Shown here in pieces: positions 26,373-35,710 of a DNA stretch of 64,000 bases. The DNA is taken from assembly GCF_000621165.1 (NCBI RefSeq), contig NZ_KK211219.1, forward strand, positions 63,727 through 127,726, read 5' to 3'. The position numbers and the translations under genes are program-made. Under the pieces are notes generated by a model, which made no database searches, was not told where the DNA came from, and was given only the letters and a program-made list of their open reading frames with translations. How positions within the stretch are numbered: position 1 is the stretch's first letter; each line of letters begins with the position of its first letter. This DNA comes from Enterovibrio calviensis DSM 14347 (GTDB lineage Bacteria > Pseudomonadota > Gammaproteobacteria > Enterobacterales > Vibrionaceae).

Positions 26373-26846
26373 ATGAACATTTCGCCCGCAAACGTCAGCA
26401 TCCCAGCTGTCGTCCCGTCAGTAAACCCGCCAACGGAGCAAGTTGCGCGGGACAATCGCGTGCGCGAAAAAATTGTCCCACCGCGCCAACCCACCGCCAA
26501 CGCCCAAGAGCGTCCGGTAAGCCAAGAAGAGAAGCAACTTCGCAAGCCATCGTGGGATCCGTCTGAGCATCCTAACTACACCGATATTACTCAACAGTCT
26601 CGACAGTTTGATGGCGCACAGTTTGCTGCGCATGAAACGTTAAGCCAGCTTTCTTCAATGTTATCTAGCGGCAGCTATGTTCCCGCAAGTGAAAATGGTT
26701 ATGCCATGAAGCTTAAGTTGCCCAAAGAAGTGCTGGACAAGATTGATCAGTTAAAAGACTCACAGCGCACAGGGGCGGTAGTTGCCATGCGCTATCAGCA
26801 ATCGTCAGCGGCAAACCTTCCTTCTGAAGTGCTGATTGTGATTTAG
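26373..26846 (+). CDS. Uncharacterised protein
   Basis: 157 residues, no named family recognised. The first ~75 are Pro/Val/Gln-rich and likely disordered; the C-terminal ~80 look folded and end in ANLPSEVLIVI. No signal peptide or membrane helix. ATG 26373 with GGGAGA 10 nt upstream is chosen over an upstream TTG at 26349. Like the preceding gene it begins MNI and has a disordered N terminus, so the two may work together; inference. Confidence 0.75.
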   Translation: MNISPANVSIPAVVPSVNPPTEQVARDNRVREKIVPPRQPTANAQERPVSQEEKQLRKPSWDPSEHPNYTDITQQSRQFDGAQFAAHETLSQLSSMLSSGSYVPASENGYAMKLKLPKEVLDKIDQLKDSQRTGAVVAMRYQQSSAANLPSEVLIVI

Positions 26847-26903
26847 CGGTGAGTAGACAGGTGCATTCGAGCTGGATGTGAAAGAGTGAGAATTTCCAGA
26901 TAA

Positions 26904-26930
26904 AAAAACAGCGCCGATGGCGCTGTTTTT
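26904..26930. terminator. Bidirectional terminator before tex
   Basis: 12-bp stem AAAAACAGCGCC/GGCGCTGTTTTT with loop GAT, between the small plus-strand gene and tex. Confidence 0.9.
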
Positions 26931-26995
26931 GGTTTCAGTCCCTGACTGACGAAATACGACGAGTCGTCGCGTCAAAGCCTGAGTCAACGAGATCT

Positions 26996-29350
26996 CTAGT
27001 TGCGTTTCGCCTTGGCAAAGGCATCGGCAAACGCGCCACCAAATGCGCCTTGATTGCCGCCGCGGTCATTGCGGCTGTTGCCACCTTGCTTACCGTTGCT
27101 GCCACGATCTGATTGGTTTGATGGGCGCGAATCACGGTTAGCTTTTTCGCGAGAAGGCGCTTTGTTATCTGCTCCCGGCTCGTCGGTCAGGCGCATCGTT
27201 AGGGCGATGCGTTTACGCTGAAGGTCAACGTCCATGACTTTTACTTTCACCACATCACCGGCTTTAACCACTTCACGTGGGTCAGAGATGAATTTGTCTG
27301 ACAGCGCCGAGATATGCACTAAGCCGTCTTGGTGAACGCCGATATCCACAAAGGCACCGAATGCGGTCACGTTGGTGATAGAGCCTTCTAATACCATGCC
27401 TGGGATCAGATCTTTCACTTCGTTCACGCCTTCCGCGAACGTGGCGGTTTTAAACTCAGGTCGTGGGTCACGTCCCGGTTTAGCCAGTTCCAACAGAATG
27501 TCAGTGACCGTTGGAATACCAAAGGTATCGTCAGCGTACTCTGATGCCTTCAAGCTGCGCAGGAAGTCATGGTTGCCGATCATGGCATCCACCGCTTTAC
27601 CTGTGTTGTCGGCAATGCGTTTCACCACAGGGTAGGCTTCAGGGTGAACCGACGAACCGTCCAGCGGGTTTTTGCCATGCATCACACGCAAGAAACCGGC
27701 ACACTGCTCATACGCTTTAGGGCCTAGGCGCGGGACTTTCAGTAAGGTTTTACGGTCGCCAAAGCGGCCGTTCTCGTCGCGAAACGCCACGATATTCGCC
27801 GCCATGGTGGTAGAAAGGCCTGCGACACGGGTTAACAGCGCCGCAGAGGCACTATTCACATCAACGCCCACGGCGTTTACACAGTCTTCCACGACAGCGT
27901 CCAAACGTTTTGCCAGTTGGCTTTGGCTAACATCGTGCTGGTATTGGCCTACACCGATAGATTTCGGGTCGATTTTCACCAGTTCTGCCAGAGGGTCTTG
28001 CAAGCGACGTGCAATGGATACCGCGCCGCGCAGTGAGACATCTAGCCCCGGGAATTCTGTCGCTGCAAGTTCAGAGGCAGAGTAAACTGACGCGCCGGCT
28101 TCACTCACCATCACGGTTTGAATTTTTTGGCCTGCGTCTTTAAGCATGCCAACCACAAACGCATCGGTTTCACGTGATGCTGTGCCGTTACCAATCGCAA
28201 TCAAATCCACGTTGTGCTTTTTCACCAGCGCCATGACGACACGGGATGATTCGGCAATTTTGTTGTGTGGTGCGGTTGGGTAAATGGTGGCGGTATCAAG
28301 CAGCTTACCCGTGTTGTCCACGACAGCGACTTTACAGCCAGTGCGCAAACCTGGGTCGATGCCCAAGGTGCTACGAGGGCCTGCAGGTGCGGCCATTAAG
28401 AGATCTTTGAGGTTATCGGCAAACACTTTAATGGCATCGTTTTCGGCCATTTCGCGTAAGTTGCCCATCAGCTCGGTTTCCATGTGCATCAGAATTTTGA
28501 TGCGCCACGCGAAACTCACCACTTGCTTGCGCCAGCGATCGGCCGCAGCAGTGCCAATGGTCACGCCAAAGTGATCGCAGATGATGTTTTCGCAATACGA
28601 CCCTGTGGATTTGTCATCCTGACCGGGATCGGCATTGAGCGAGAGTTGAAGAATGCCTTCGTTGCGACCACGGAACATGGCCAATGCACGGTGAGACGGC
28701 ACTTTGGTGAGGCGCTCATCATGCTCAAAGTAATCTTTAAATTTCGCGCCTTCGTTTTCTTTGCCTGCAATCACTCGTGCTTGAAGCTCGGCTTGCTGGT
28801 TCAAGTGGCGACGAATCTTATCAAGCAGCGCAGCGTCTTCGGCAAATTGCTCCATCAAGATGGCACGTCCACCATCAAGCACCGCTTTGGTGTCCGCGAA
28901 GCCTTTGTCGGCATCAATATAGCGAGCGGCTTCGGCGTCTGGATCCGTCTCTGGATGCTGCCATAGTTTTTGAGCCAATGGCTCAATGCCCGCTTCAATG
29001 GCGATCTGCCCTTTGGTGCGACGCTTTTGTTTGTACGGAAGATACAAATCTTCGAGGCGGTTTTTTGTGTCAGCGCTCAGGATGTCTCTTTTCAGTGTGT
29101 CACTGAGTTTGCCTTGCTCATCAATCGACTTCAGGATGACTTGGCGGCGGTCTTCAAGCTCACGCAAATAGCCAAGGCGAGATTCCAGATTACGCAATTG
29201 GGTGTCATCAAGGCCGTTAGTGACTTCTTTGCGGTAACGGGCAATAAACGGGACGGTGTTGCCATCATCGAGTAGGGTAACGGCGGCAATCACTTGCGCG
29301 TCATTGACGTTTAGCTCATTGGCAATTTGCTGATAAATTGACGAGGTCAT
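26996..29350 (-). CDS. tex: Transcription accessory protein Tex
   Basis: RNA-binding protein of the Tex/Spt6 type acting in transcription. The 784 residues follow family order: N-terminal Tex domain, YqgF-like RNase H fold (about 325-450, [14 protein letters not shown]), helix-hairpin-helix region (about 490-570) and S1 domain (about 648-720, [21 protein letters not shown], split here). The tail is a Gly/Asn/Arg/Ser-rich disordered extension. ATG start. Single gene upstream of nothing on its strand except greB 36 bp before it. Confidence 0.96.
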   Translation of the reverse strand: MTSSIYQQIANELNVNDAQVIAAVTLLDDGNTVPFIARYRKEVTNGLDDTQLRNLESRLGYLRELEDRRQVILKSIDEQGKLSDTLKRDILSADTKNRLEDLYLPYKQKRRTKGQIAIEAGIEPLAQKLWQHPETDPDAEAARYIDADKGFADTKAVLDGGRAILMEQFAEDAALLDKIRRHLNQQAELQARVIAGKENEGAKFKDYFEHDERLTKVPSHRALAMFRGRNEGILQLSLNADPGQDDKSTGSYCENIICDHFGVTIGTAAADRWRKQVVSFAWRIKILMHMETELMGNLREMAENDAIKVFADNLKDLLMAAPAGPRSTLGIDPGLRTGCKVAVVDNTGKLLDTATIYPTAPHNKIAESSRVVMALVKKHNVDLIAIGNGTASRETDAFVVGMLKDAGQKIQTVMVSEAGASVYSASELAATEFPGLDVSLRGAVSIARRLQDPLAELVKIDPKSIGVGQYQHDVSQSQLAKRLDAVVEDCVNAVGVDVNSASAALLTRVAGLSTTMAANIVAFRDENGRFGDRKTLLKVPRLGPKAYEQCAGFLRVMHGKNPLDGSSVHPEAYPVVKRIADNTGKAVDAMIGNHDFLRSLKASEYADDTFGIPTVTDILLELAKPGRDPRPEFKTATFAEGVNEVKDLIPGMVLEGSITNVTAFGAFVDIGVHQDGLVHISALSDKFISDPREVVKAGDVVKVKVMDVDLQRKRIALTMRLTDEPGADNKAPSREKANRDSRPSNQSDRGSNGKQGGNSRNDRGGNQGAFGGAFADAFAKAKRN

Positions 29351-29386
29351 GGTGTTCCTTTGAGAGTCACCGCCGCAACGGCAGTA

Positions 29387-29872
29387 TTAAAGTTCGTCTT
29401 GTTGATAGCGGATGGCATTAACATACCAGACCTTGAGGCCTTCAGGGGTTGTCACTGAGGCTTCGTCATCGACTTCTTTTTTGATCAATGCGCGTGCCAT
29501 TGGGCTATCAATGGAGATGTAGTCATTTCGGCCGTAAATTTCATCGGGGCCGACAATACGAAAGGTGAGTGTGTCGCCGTTATCATTTTCAATATCGACC
29601 CATGCACCGAAGAACACCTTGCCGTCTTGTTGTGGGTTATAATCGATGACGCGCAGTATTTCTAAGCGCTTGCGCAGGTAACGAACGCGGCGATCAATTT
29701 CACGTAGTATTCGTTTGTTGTACGTGTAATCCGCATTCTCTGAGCGATCGCCGAGGCTTGCCGCCCACGATACGATTTTGGTGATTTCTGGGCGTCGTTC
29801 TTTCCACAAGAAATCGAGCTCTGCTTTGAGCTTTTTGTAGCCTTCTCGGGTGACCAAATCGGTTTTTTTCAT
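29387..29872 (-). CDS. greB: Transcription elongation factor GreB
   Basis: Binds the RNA polymerase secondary channel and stimulates cleavage of backtracked RNA. The 161 residues have the N-terminal coiled coil with the tip SLGDRSENADY (catalytic acidic residues) and a C-terminal FKBP-like domain with YISIDSPMARAL. ATG 29872 matches the E. coli start; an in-frame ATG at 29893 would add seven residues. Neither start has a strong Shine-Dalgarno sequence. Divergent from ompR. Confidence 0.95.
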   Translation of the reverse strand: MKKTDLVTREGYKKLKAELDFLWKERRPEITKIVSWAASLGDRSENADYTYNKRILREIDRRVRYLRKRLEILRVIDYNPQQDGKVFFGAWVDIENDNGDTLTFRIVGPDEIYGRNDYISIDSPMARALIKKEVDDEASVTTPEGLKVWYVNAIRYQQDEL

Positions 29873-30000
29873 TGCTATGTCCGAGTATGTCATTCGTTTT
29901 CGGGAAGAGTTATAACCGCTTTGGCTTCATGATTAAAGCCAACTGGCCTTGCAACGTTAAGCTATCCCGCGAAATGATGGCTGGAAAACGAGTAGAGGCG

Positions 30001-30020
30001 GTTACAACTGGTAACAGTTT
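30001..30020. repeat. Overlapping inverted repeats in the greB-ompR spacer
   Basis: GTTAC-N5-GTAAC (30001-30015) overlaps AACTG-N4-CAGTT (30006-30019), an operator-like arrangement about 100 bp upstream of ompR. Binding factor unknown. Confidence 0.35.
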
Positions 30021-30116
30021 TTCTCCCCGAAGGGCTTCACCTTGATGTTTCATAAACAGGTCAGACGATACAATCAAAGTCGTAAACACCTTCAAGAATA
30101 GAAAGAAAGGTAGGTC

Positions 30117-30833
30117 ATGCAAGATAATCATAAAATCCTAGTGGTAGATGACGATATGCGTTTGCGCTCTCTGCTTGAGCGTTATTTGTCAGAGCAAGGT
30201 TTTCAGGTTCGTAGCGTGGCGAATGCCGAGCAGATGGACCGCTTACTTTCTCGAGAGAATTTCCACCTGATGGTGTTGGATTTGATGTTGCCGGGTGAAG
30301 ATGGTTTGTCCATTTGTCGCCGCCTTCGTCAGGCGAACAACACATTGCCTATCCTGATGCTAACCGCAAAAGGTGATGAGATTGACCGCATTGTGGGATT
30401 GGAAGTGGGCGCAGATGACTATCTGCCAAAACCATTCAACCCGCGTGAATTGCTAGCACGTATCCGTGCTGTGTTGCGTCGCCAAGTCGTTGAAGCACCG
30501 GGCGCACCGTCTAGTGAAGAAAAAGTGGTTCAGTTCGGTCAGTTCCGTTTGAACCTTGGTACACGTGAAATGTTCCGCAACGATCAGCCATTGACGCTGA
30601 CATCCGGTGAGTTTGCCGTACTAAAAGCGCTGGTGACTAACGCTCGTGAACCTATGTCTCGCGATAAGTTGATGAACATGGCGCGTGGCCGTGAGTATTC
30701 CGCCATGGAACGTTCGATTGACGTGCAAATTTCACGACTTCGCCGCATGGTGGAAGAAGACCCAAGCAAACCGCGCTACATTCAGACCGTGTGGGGATTG
30801 GGTTACGTGTTCGTTCCGGACGGAGAAGCGTAA
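30117..30833 (+). CDS. ompR: Osmolarity response regulator OmpR
   Basis: DNA-binding response regulator controlling porins and other envelope genes. The 238 residues have a receiver domain with phospho-acceptor Asp55 (LMVLDLMLPG), acidic pocket DDD, Thr in LTAKG and Lys in PKPF, plus a winged-helix effector (RSIDVQISRLRRMVEEDP, split). AAGGTAGG precedes the ATG. envZ starts 3 bp after its stop. Confidence 0.97.
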   Translation: MQDNHKILVVDDDMRLRSLLERYLSEQGFQVRSVANAEQMDRLLSRENFHLMVLDLMLPGEDGLSICRRLRQANNTLPILMLTAKGDEIDRIVGLEVGADDYLPKPFNPRELLARIRAVLRRQVVEAPGAPSSEEKVVQFGQFRLNLGTREMFRNDQPLTLTSGEFAVLKALVTNAREPMSRDKLMNMARGREYSAMERSIDVQISRLRRMVEEDPSKPRYIQTVWGLGYVFVPDGEA

Positions 30834-30836
30834 ATA

Positions 30837-32186
30837 ATGCGCTTTTCTCCACGCAGTAACTTTGCTCGTACACTCGTGGTAATGGCTGGCCTTCTTATCG
30901 CCAGCCAGATCTTCTCTTATCTCACCATCCTCAATTACGCCCTCCTGCCGAGTATCAAGCAGTTCAATAAAATCCTCGCCCATGAAATTCAGGTCATGCT
31001 GAATGAGGACATGACGCTGTCTGATGGCAAGGTTTACCACCTCGACGAAGAGCTGCGCCGTCAGTTGCTCGAAAAACTGGGTGTGACCATGCATGACGAA
31101 TCTGAACCCGTCATGATGGACGAGTTCGAGAATGCGGCGACGGTGGATTACCTCAGTACGGACATGTCGGAGAAACTGAGTGCGCCGACAGAAGCGCGGA
31201 TCAGTTTAGAGTCGAAGAACTATGTGCTTTGGCTAGATAGCACGGCGTTCCCTGGCTATGTCATGCGTATTCCGCTCTCCGAATTACATCAAGATGATTT
31301 CCAGCCACTGTTTTTCTATTCCATGTTTATTGCCTTGCTGGTGATAGGTGGCGGTTGGGTGTTTATTAAGGTGCAAAACCGTCCATTGGCTGCGTTGGAA
31401 AAGGCGGCGTTGGAAGTGGGTAACGGGAAGTTCCCGCCACCATTGCCAGAGCGTGGTGCGTCCGATATTCGTGCCGTGACCAAATCGTTCAACCAGATGA
31501 GCGAAGGTATTCGTAAGCTGGAAGAAGACCGCGCCCTGCTGATGGCAGGCGTGAGTCATGATTTACGCACACCACTAACTCGAATTCGTTTGGCGACAGA
31601 AATGATGTCACCGGCGGATGAATACCTCGCTGACAGCATGATCAAAGACACGGAAGAGTGTAACGAGATCATCAATCAATTCATGGATTATCTCCGCTCA
31701 GTGCAGCTACAAGATATGACGGCGATTGATTTGAATACCCTGGTTGATGATGTCTCGGTCGCCGATGGCGCAACGGGTCATGATCTCGAAGTGAGCAAAG
31801 GCGAGCTGGTGGGTAAGCTAGAGGCGAACGAAGTGGCTATCCGCCGCGCAGTGACCAATTTGGTGGTAAATGCTGTGCGCTATGGCGGCGGCTGGGTGCG
31901 TATCGCGACGGGCAGCAGTGCTGATCGTCGTCATCAGTGGATCACGGTCGAAGACAATGGGCCCGGTATTGCGCCTGACCAGGTGGAAACGGTGCTGCAA
32001 CCCTTTACGCGAGGCGATACTGCTCGCGGTAGTGAAGGCACTGGACTTGGGCTGGCTATCGTGAAACGCATTGTGGAACAACACAATGGCACCTTGAAAC
32101 TGATGCAGCGTTCACAAGGTGGATTGCGCGCTCAGATTGTTTTGCCTGTGGCCAGAAATAAAGGTTCTCGTAGCGCAACGCGTTAA
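30837..32186 (+). CDS. envZ: Osmosensor histidine kinase EnvZ
   Basis: Inner-membrane kinase/phosphatase partner of OmpR. The 449 residues show membrane segment 1 (about 12-35), a periplasmic domain, segment 2 (about 158-178), HAMP, dimerisation box with phospho-acceptor His241 ([14 protein letters not shown]) and an ATPase domain with [10 protein letters not shown] (N box), EDNGPGI and GTGLGLAIV (G boxes). The stop is followed by a strong terminator. Confidence 0.96.
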   Translation: MRFSPRSNFARTLVVMAGLLIASQIFSYLTILNYALLPSIKQFNKILAHEIQVMLNEDMTLSDGKVYHLDEELRRQLLEKLGVTMHDESEPVMMDEFENAATVDYLSTDMSEKLSAPTEARISLESKNYVLWLDSTAFPGYVMRIPLSELHQDDFQPLFFYSMFIALLVIGGGWVFIKVQNRPLAALEKAALEVGNGKFPPPLPERGASDIRAVTKSFNQMSEGIRKLEEDRALLMAGVSHDLRTPLTRIRLATEMMSPADEYLADSMIKDTEECNEIINQFMDYLRSVQLQDMTAIDLNTLVDDVSVADGATGHDLEVSKGELVGKLEANEVAIRRAVTNLVVNAVRYGGGWVRIATGSSADRRHQWITVEDNGPGIAPDQVETVLQPFTRGDTARGSEGTGLGLAIVKRIVEQHNGTLKLMQRSQGGLRAQIVLPVARNKGSRSATR

Positions 32187-32216
32187 CTGACCCGTTTATT
32201 TTTAGCCTTATCAAAG

Positions 32217-32247
32217 ACGCAGAGCGGATACCGTTCTGCGTTTTTTT
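32217..32247 (+). terminator. Terminator of ompR-envZ
   Basis: 11-pair stem ACGCAGAGCGG/CCGTTCTGCGT (one G-T pair) with loop ATA, then seven T. Confidence 0.9.
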
Positions 32248-32352
32248 GTGGGCGACAACTGCCCTAACAACAAATTTTGTGCATTTTTATCGTCTCATTT
32301 ATGAGTCATCTGCTACAACTGTAATAGAGTGCCAATACAGCAGGGATGAAAA

Positions 32353-32727
32353 ATGCACATTGTCATCGACCCGCAGGATCCATCACCAAAGTTCCGTCAA
32401 TTGATGACGCAGATCCAGCGTCAAATTGTGGCGGGAACCTTAAAGCCGGGACAAAAACTGACGTCTGTCAGGAAGTTAGCCGCTGAGCTAAATATCAACC
32501 CAATGACCATTTCTCGTTGTTATCAGAACATGGAAGAGCTGGGTTGGCTTGAGCGTAAGCGCGGCGTGGGTATGTTAGTGGCTCGTGATGGCCTGAATGC
32601 GCGCATGGAAGACAGATTTGGCTTCATTGAACCGTCATTGAAAAGCTTGCTGATGGATGCGCGTGAAGTCGGGTACAGCAAATCTGAAGTGATGGCGCTG
32701 GTGATGCAGTATTGGGAAGAAGAATAG
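32353..32727 (+). CDS. GntR-family regulator, YtrA subfamily
   Basis: 124 residues: an N-terminal GntR winged helix (about 10-75, with PGQKLTSVRKLAAELNINPMTISRCYQ split in the helices) and only a short helical C-terminal dimerisation segment, diagnostic of the YtrA subfamily. YtrA regulators usually control an ABC transporter operon beginning with themselves; here no transporter follows and the next gene, recG, is convergent. Effector and targets unknown. Confidence 0.85.
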   Translation: MHIVIDPQDPSPKFRQLMTQIQRQIVAGTLKPGQKLTSVRKLAAELNINPMTISRCYQNMEELGWLERKRGVGMLVARDGLNARMEDRFGFIEPSLKSLLMDAREVGYSKSEVMALVMQYWEEE

Positions 32728-32745
32728 CCGTATCGCGGTGACGCA

Positions 32746-32814
32746 AACAGCGAGCATTGAAAAAGCTTCCTCAACACTCGCTGTTCGACAATGCGTGGTA
32801 TGACCTACGCATTG
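32746..32814. repeat. Two consecutive hairpins between the YtrA-type gene and recG
   Basis: AACAGCGAG (32746-32754) pairs with CTCGCTGTT (32777-32785); CAATGCGT (32789-32796) pairs with ACGCATTG (32807-32814), the latter overlapping the recG stop. Neither has a T-run, so these are not canonical terminators. Confidence 0.5.
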
Positions 32815-34886
32815 CTGTATTTATCTTTGTTGCCTAGCCAGCGCGTAATGATCGCCTTGGCATTGTCAGGGTAATTTTGATGCAGATACAGCGACAGCTT
32901 CTGCACTTCAGGGATCAGCTTCTGGTCGCGCACCAAATCCGCAATCTTAAACTCCGCTAAGCCCGTTTGCTTCGTCCCTAGCAGCTCTCCCGGCCCACGA
33001 ATTTCCAAGTCTCGCTGCGCAATGACAAAGCCATCGCTGCTTTCTCGTAGTACGCCTAAGCGTTTGGTCGCCGTTTTTGACAGCGGGGCATGGTAGAGCA
33101 GCACACAATGGCTCGCGACTTCGCCTCGGCCTACGCGTCCACGTAGCTGGTGCAATTGCGCCAAGCCCAGACGCTCAGGGTTCTCGATGATCATTAAGCT
33201 GGCGTTTGGCACATCGACGCCGACTTCAATCACGGTCGTGGCTACAAGCAGGTGAAGCTCGCCGTCTTTGAAGGCTTTCATCACGGCTTGTTTTTCTGCC
33301 GCTTTCATTCGTCCGTGGACTAAGCCGATGTTGAGATCGGGCAGGGCGCGTGACAAATCGTCTGCGGTATCGGCCGCCGCTTGGGCTTCCAACACTTCAG
33401 ATTCATCAATTAGAGTACACACCCAATAGGCCTGACGACCTTCTTCGATACAGGCCGCATGCACACGGTTCACAATATCAATGCGGCGGGTATCGGGCAC
33501 AGCAACGGTTTGAATTGGTGTTCGACCTGGTGGCAGTTCATCGATAATGGAAGTGTCTAAATCGGCGTAAGCCGTCATAGCGAGCGTGCGCGGAATAGGC
33601 GTTGCCGTCATGATCAGCTGATGCGGGTGAATGCCCTGTTTCATGCCTTTTTCGCGCAGTTCTAGCCGCTGATGTACGCCAAATCGGTGCTGTTCGTCGA
33701 TGATAACCAAGGCCAACTGAGCAAACTCAACGTGTTTTTGGAATAGTGCATGGGTACCGACCACCATTTTGGCCTCGCCGCTGGCAATCTTAGTCAGCTC
33801 TGCTTCTTTGGCTTTTCCTGTCAGCTTTCCGGCTAACCAGCCAACCGAAATCCCCAAAGGTTCAAGCCAATTGGCAAAGTTAATGGCGTGCTGTTCAGCC
33901 AATAGCTCAGTTGGTGCCATGAGTGCCACTTGGTAGCCTTGTTCAATGGCTTGTAACGCCGCAAGGGCGGCAACCAAGGTTTTGCCTGAACCCACATCGC
34001 CTTGTACTAAGCGCATCATTGGCTTGGTCAGCCCCATGTCGCGTTCGATGTCAGCGACAACGCGTGACTGCGCGCCTGTAGGAGTAAAGGGTAACGAAGC
34101 CAGCAGTTTGGCGGTTAAATCCACAGAAGGCGGCAGTGAAAACGTTGGATCTTGTTGTAGCTTGCTGCGTACCGCCAGCATGGATAAATTCTGCGCCAAC
34201 AACTCTTCGATGATCAGTCGCTTTTGAGCGGGATGTTCGCCGTTTTCCAGCGAATCGACAGAAATATCGGGCGTGGGGCGGTGCAGGGTGATCAGCGCAT
34301 CTTTCAGGGTGATTTGTCGATCGTACAGCCCTTCAGGCAGCAGTTCTTGCACGGCAGCGCCTTCGAGCAACGCGAGCGCCTGATCGGTGAGGTTTCGCAG
34401 CGTTAACTGGCGAAGCCCTTCTGTGGTGGGATAAACCGGCGTGAGGGTTTCTTCCAGTGATAGCTCAGTGGGCTCCGAGAATACCTTGTAGTCAGGGTGA
34501 ATAATCTCAAGGCCGCCTTGTCCGCGTTTGATTTCACCATAGGCTTTCACGCGTTTACCGGCTTCCAAGCTGTTCTTCATTGCCGCGTTGAAGTTGAAAA
34601 AGCGCAAGGTGAGTGAGCCGTTGCCGTCGGTGATTTTAACCGTCAGCATGCGGCGGCGACCAAAGGAGATATTACTGTTCACCACTTCGCCTTCTACCGT
34701 GGCGTGCTGCCCCGGCATTAAGCTCATGATCGGCCAGACTCGCGTACGGTCTTCGTAGCGATAAGGGAGATGAAATAGCAGGTCTTGAACGGTAAAAAGG
34801 CCGATTTTCTCGAGCTTTTCCGCCATCTTTCCACCGACACCTGTCAGCGCGGTGACGGGAACTGCATCTAACATTGAAGCGCGCAT
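32805..34886 (-). CDS. recG: ATP-dependent DNA helicase RecG
   Basis: Branch-migration helicase that remodels stalled forks and Holliday junctions. The frame is open to 34955, but ATG 34886 gives 693 residues, the same as E. coli, with AGGAGAGA 10 nt upstream. An N-terminal wedge/OB domain carries GRRRMLTVKITDGNG; helicase motifs include Walker A QGDVGSGKT, DEQH (IIDEQHRFG), TATPIPRT, and motif VI QLRGRVGRG. Last gene of the gmk-rpoZ-spoT-trmH-recG series. Confidence 0.97.
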   Translation of the reverse strand: MRASMLDAVPVTALTGVGGKMAEKLEKIGLFTVQDLLFHLPYRYEDRTRVWPIMSLMPGQHATVEGEVVNSNISFGRRRMLTVKITDGNGSLTLRFFNFNAAMKNSLEAGKRVKAYGEIKRGQGGLEIIHPDYKVFSEPTELSLEETLTPVYPTTEGLRQLTLRNLTDQALALLEGAAVQELLPEGLYDRQITLKDALITLHRPTPDISVDSLENGEHPAQKRLIIEELLAQNLSMLAVRSKLQQDPTFSLPPSVDLTAKLLASLPFTPTGAQSRVVADIERDMGLTKPMMRLVQGDVGSGKTLVAALAALQAIEQGYQVALMAPTELLAEQHAINFANWLEPLGISVGWLAGKLTGKAKEAELTKIASGEAKMVVGTHALFQKHVEFAQLALVIIDEQHRFGVHQRLELREKGMKQGIHPHQLIMTATPIPRTLAMTAYADLDTSIIDELPPGRTPIQTVAVPDTRRIDIVNRVHAACIEEGRQAYWVCTLIDESEVLEAQAAADTADDLSRALPDLNIGLVHGRMKAAEKQAVMKAFKDGELHLLVATTVIEVGVDVPNASLMIIENPERLGLAQLHQLRGRVGRGEVASHCVLLYHAPLSKTATKRLGVLRESSDGFVIAQRDLEIRGPGELLGTKQTGLAEFKIADLVRDQKLIPEVQKLSLYLHQNYPDNAKAIITRWLGNKDKYSNA

Positions 34887-34924
34887 GGCGGTTTCATCTC
34901 TCCTAAATAGTGATTGGTTTGGTC

Positions 34925-35617
34925 TTATTTGGCGGCCTGCATATGCGCCCACCACGCAGTATCAGCAACAATCTGACCTTGGTCATCTAGCGCAGGATAC
35001 GGCAGACCTTTGCGTTTGGCGACTCTTGCCAGCACAGGGTGTCCGCGTTCGAAGATAATTCGATCAACTTCGTCTTGCGGGATCAGTGTGTGCGAGCGTT
35101 GGTACATGCCAGCATTCTGTCGTTGGCGCTGTGCTTCATACAAAATCAGGGCGCTAGCGACGGAAACATTGAGTGACTGTACCATACCAATCATGGGAAT
35201 GATGATGTCCTGATCTGCCAATTCAAGGGCTTGCTTGCTGATCCCGGTTTTTTCCTGACCCATCACAATCGCCGTCGGCTTGGTGTAATCAATCTCACGG
35301 AAATCGACGGCAGTATCAGACAGGTTGGTCACTAAGATCTGCATGCCTTTGGCTTTCATTGCGGCAAAGGCGTCAGGCGTGTTGTCGTGCGTGACAACAT
35401 CAACCCAGTTACGCGCTCCTGCGGACGTGCCGCCTAAGGTGCGCATTTTGCTGTTCTTCGGCCAAACCGCATGCACTTGATGGACGCCAACGGCATCAGC
35501 GGTGCGGATAATGGCGGAAATGTTATTGGGTTTGTGGACTTCTTCCATGCAGACCGTTAAGTCGGGCTGACGGGTGGCCAGCACGTCATGAATACGTGCA
35601 AAACGTTCTGGAGTCAT
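34925..35617 (-). CDS. trmH: tRNA (guanosine-18-2'-O)-methyltransferase TrmH
   Basis: SPOUT-class methyltransferase modifying G18 in the tRNA D loop. From ATG 35617 it is 230 residues, matching E. coli TrmH (229); the longer frame to 35710 would run through the hairpin behind spoT. Motifs: NNISAIIRTADAVG (catalytic Arg), MGQEKTGIS and the knot region IIIPMIGMVQSLNVSVASA (split). Only a weak GAG precedes the ATG. Lies 38 bp upstream of recG. Confidence 0.95.
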   Translation of the reverse strand: MTPERFARIHDVLATRQPDLTVCMEEVHKPNNISAIIRTADAVGVHQVHAVWPKNSKMRTLGGTSAGARNWVDVVTHDNTPDAFAAMKAKGMQILVTNLSDTAVDFREIDYTKPTAIVMGQEKTGISKQALELADQDIIIPMIGMVQSLNVSVASALILYEAQRQRQNAGMYQRSHTLIPQDEVDRIIFERGHPVLARVAKRKGLPYPALDDQGQIVADTAWWAHMQAAK

Positions 35618-35632
35618 TTTGTTCTCGTCTAT

Positions 35633-35658
35633 AAAAACGCCCGCGAATGGCGGGCGTT
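35633..35658 (-). terminator. Terminator-like hairpin between spoT and trmH
   Basis: Perfect 8-bp stem ACGCCCGC/GCGGGCGT; read on the minus strand it ends in a five-T run. It lies 53 bp past the spoT stop and 16 bp before trmH, so it could attenuate read-through into trmH-recG. Confidence 0.75.
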
Positions 35659-35710
35659 GTTGTTTGTTGCCTGAGCATTGCTGATATTGCTGGCCACGCA
35701 GTGTGCCCAA

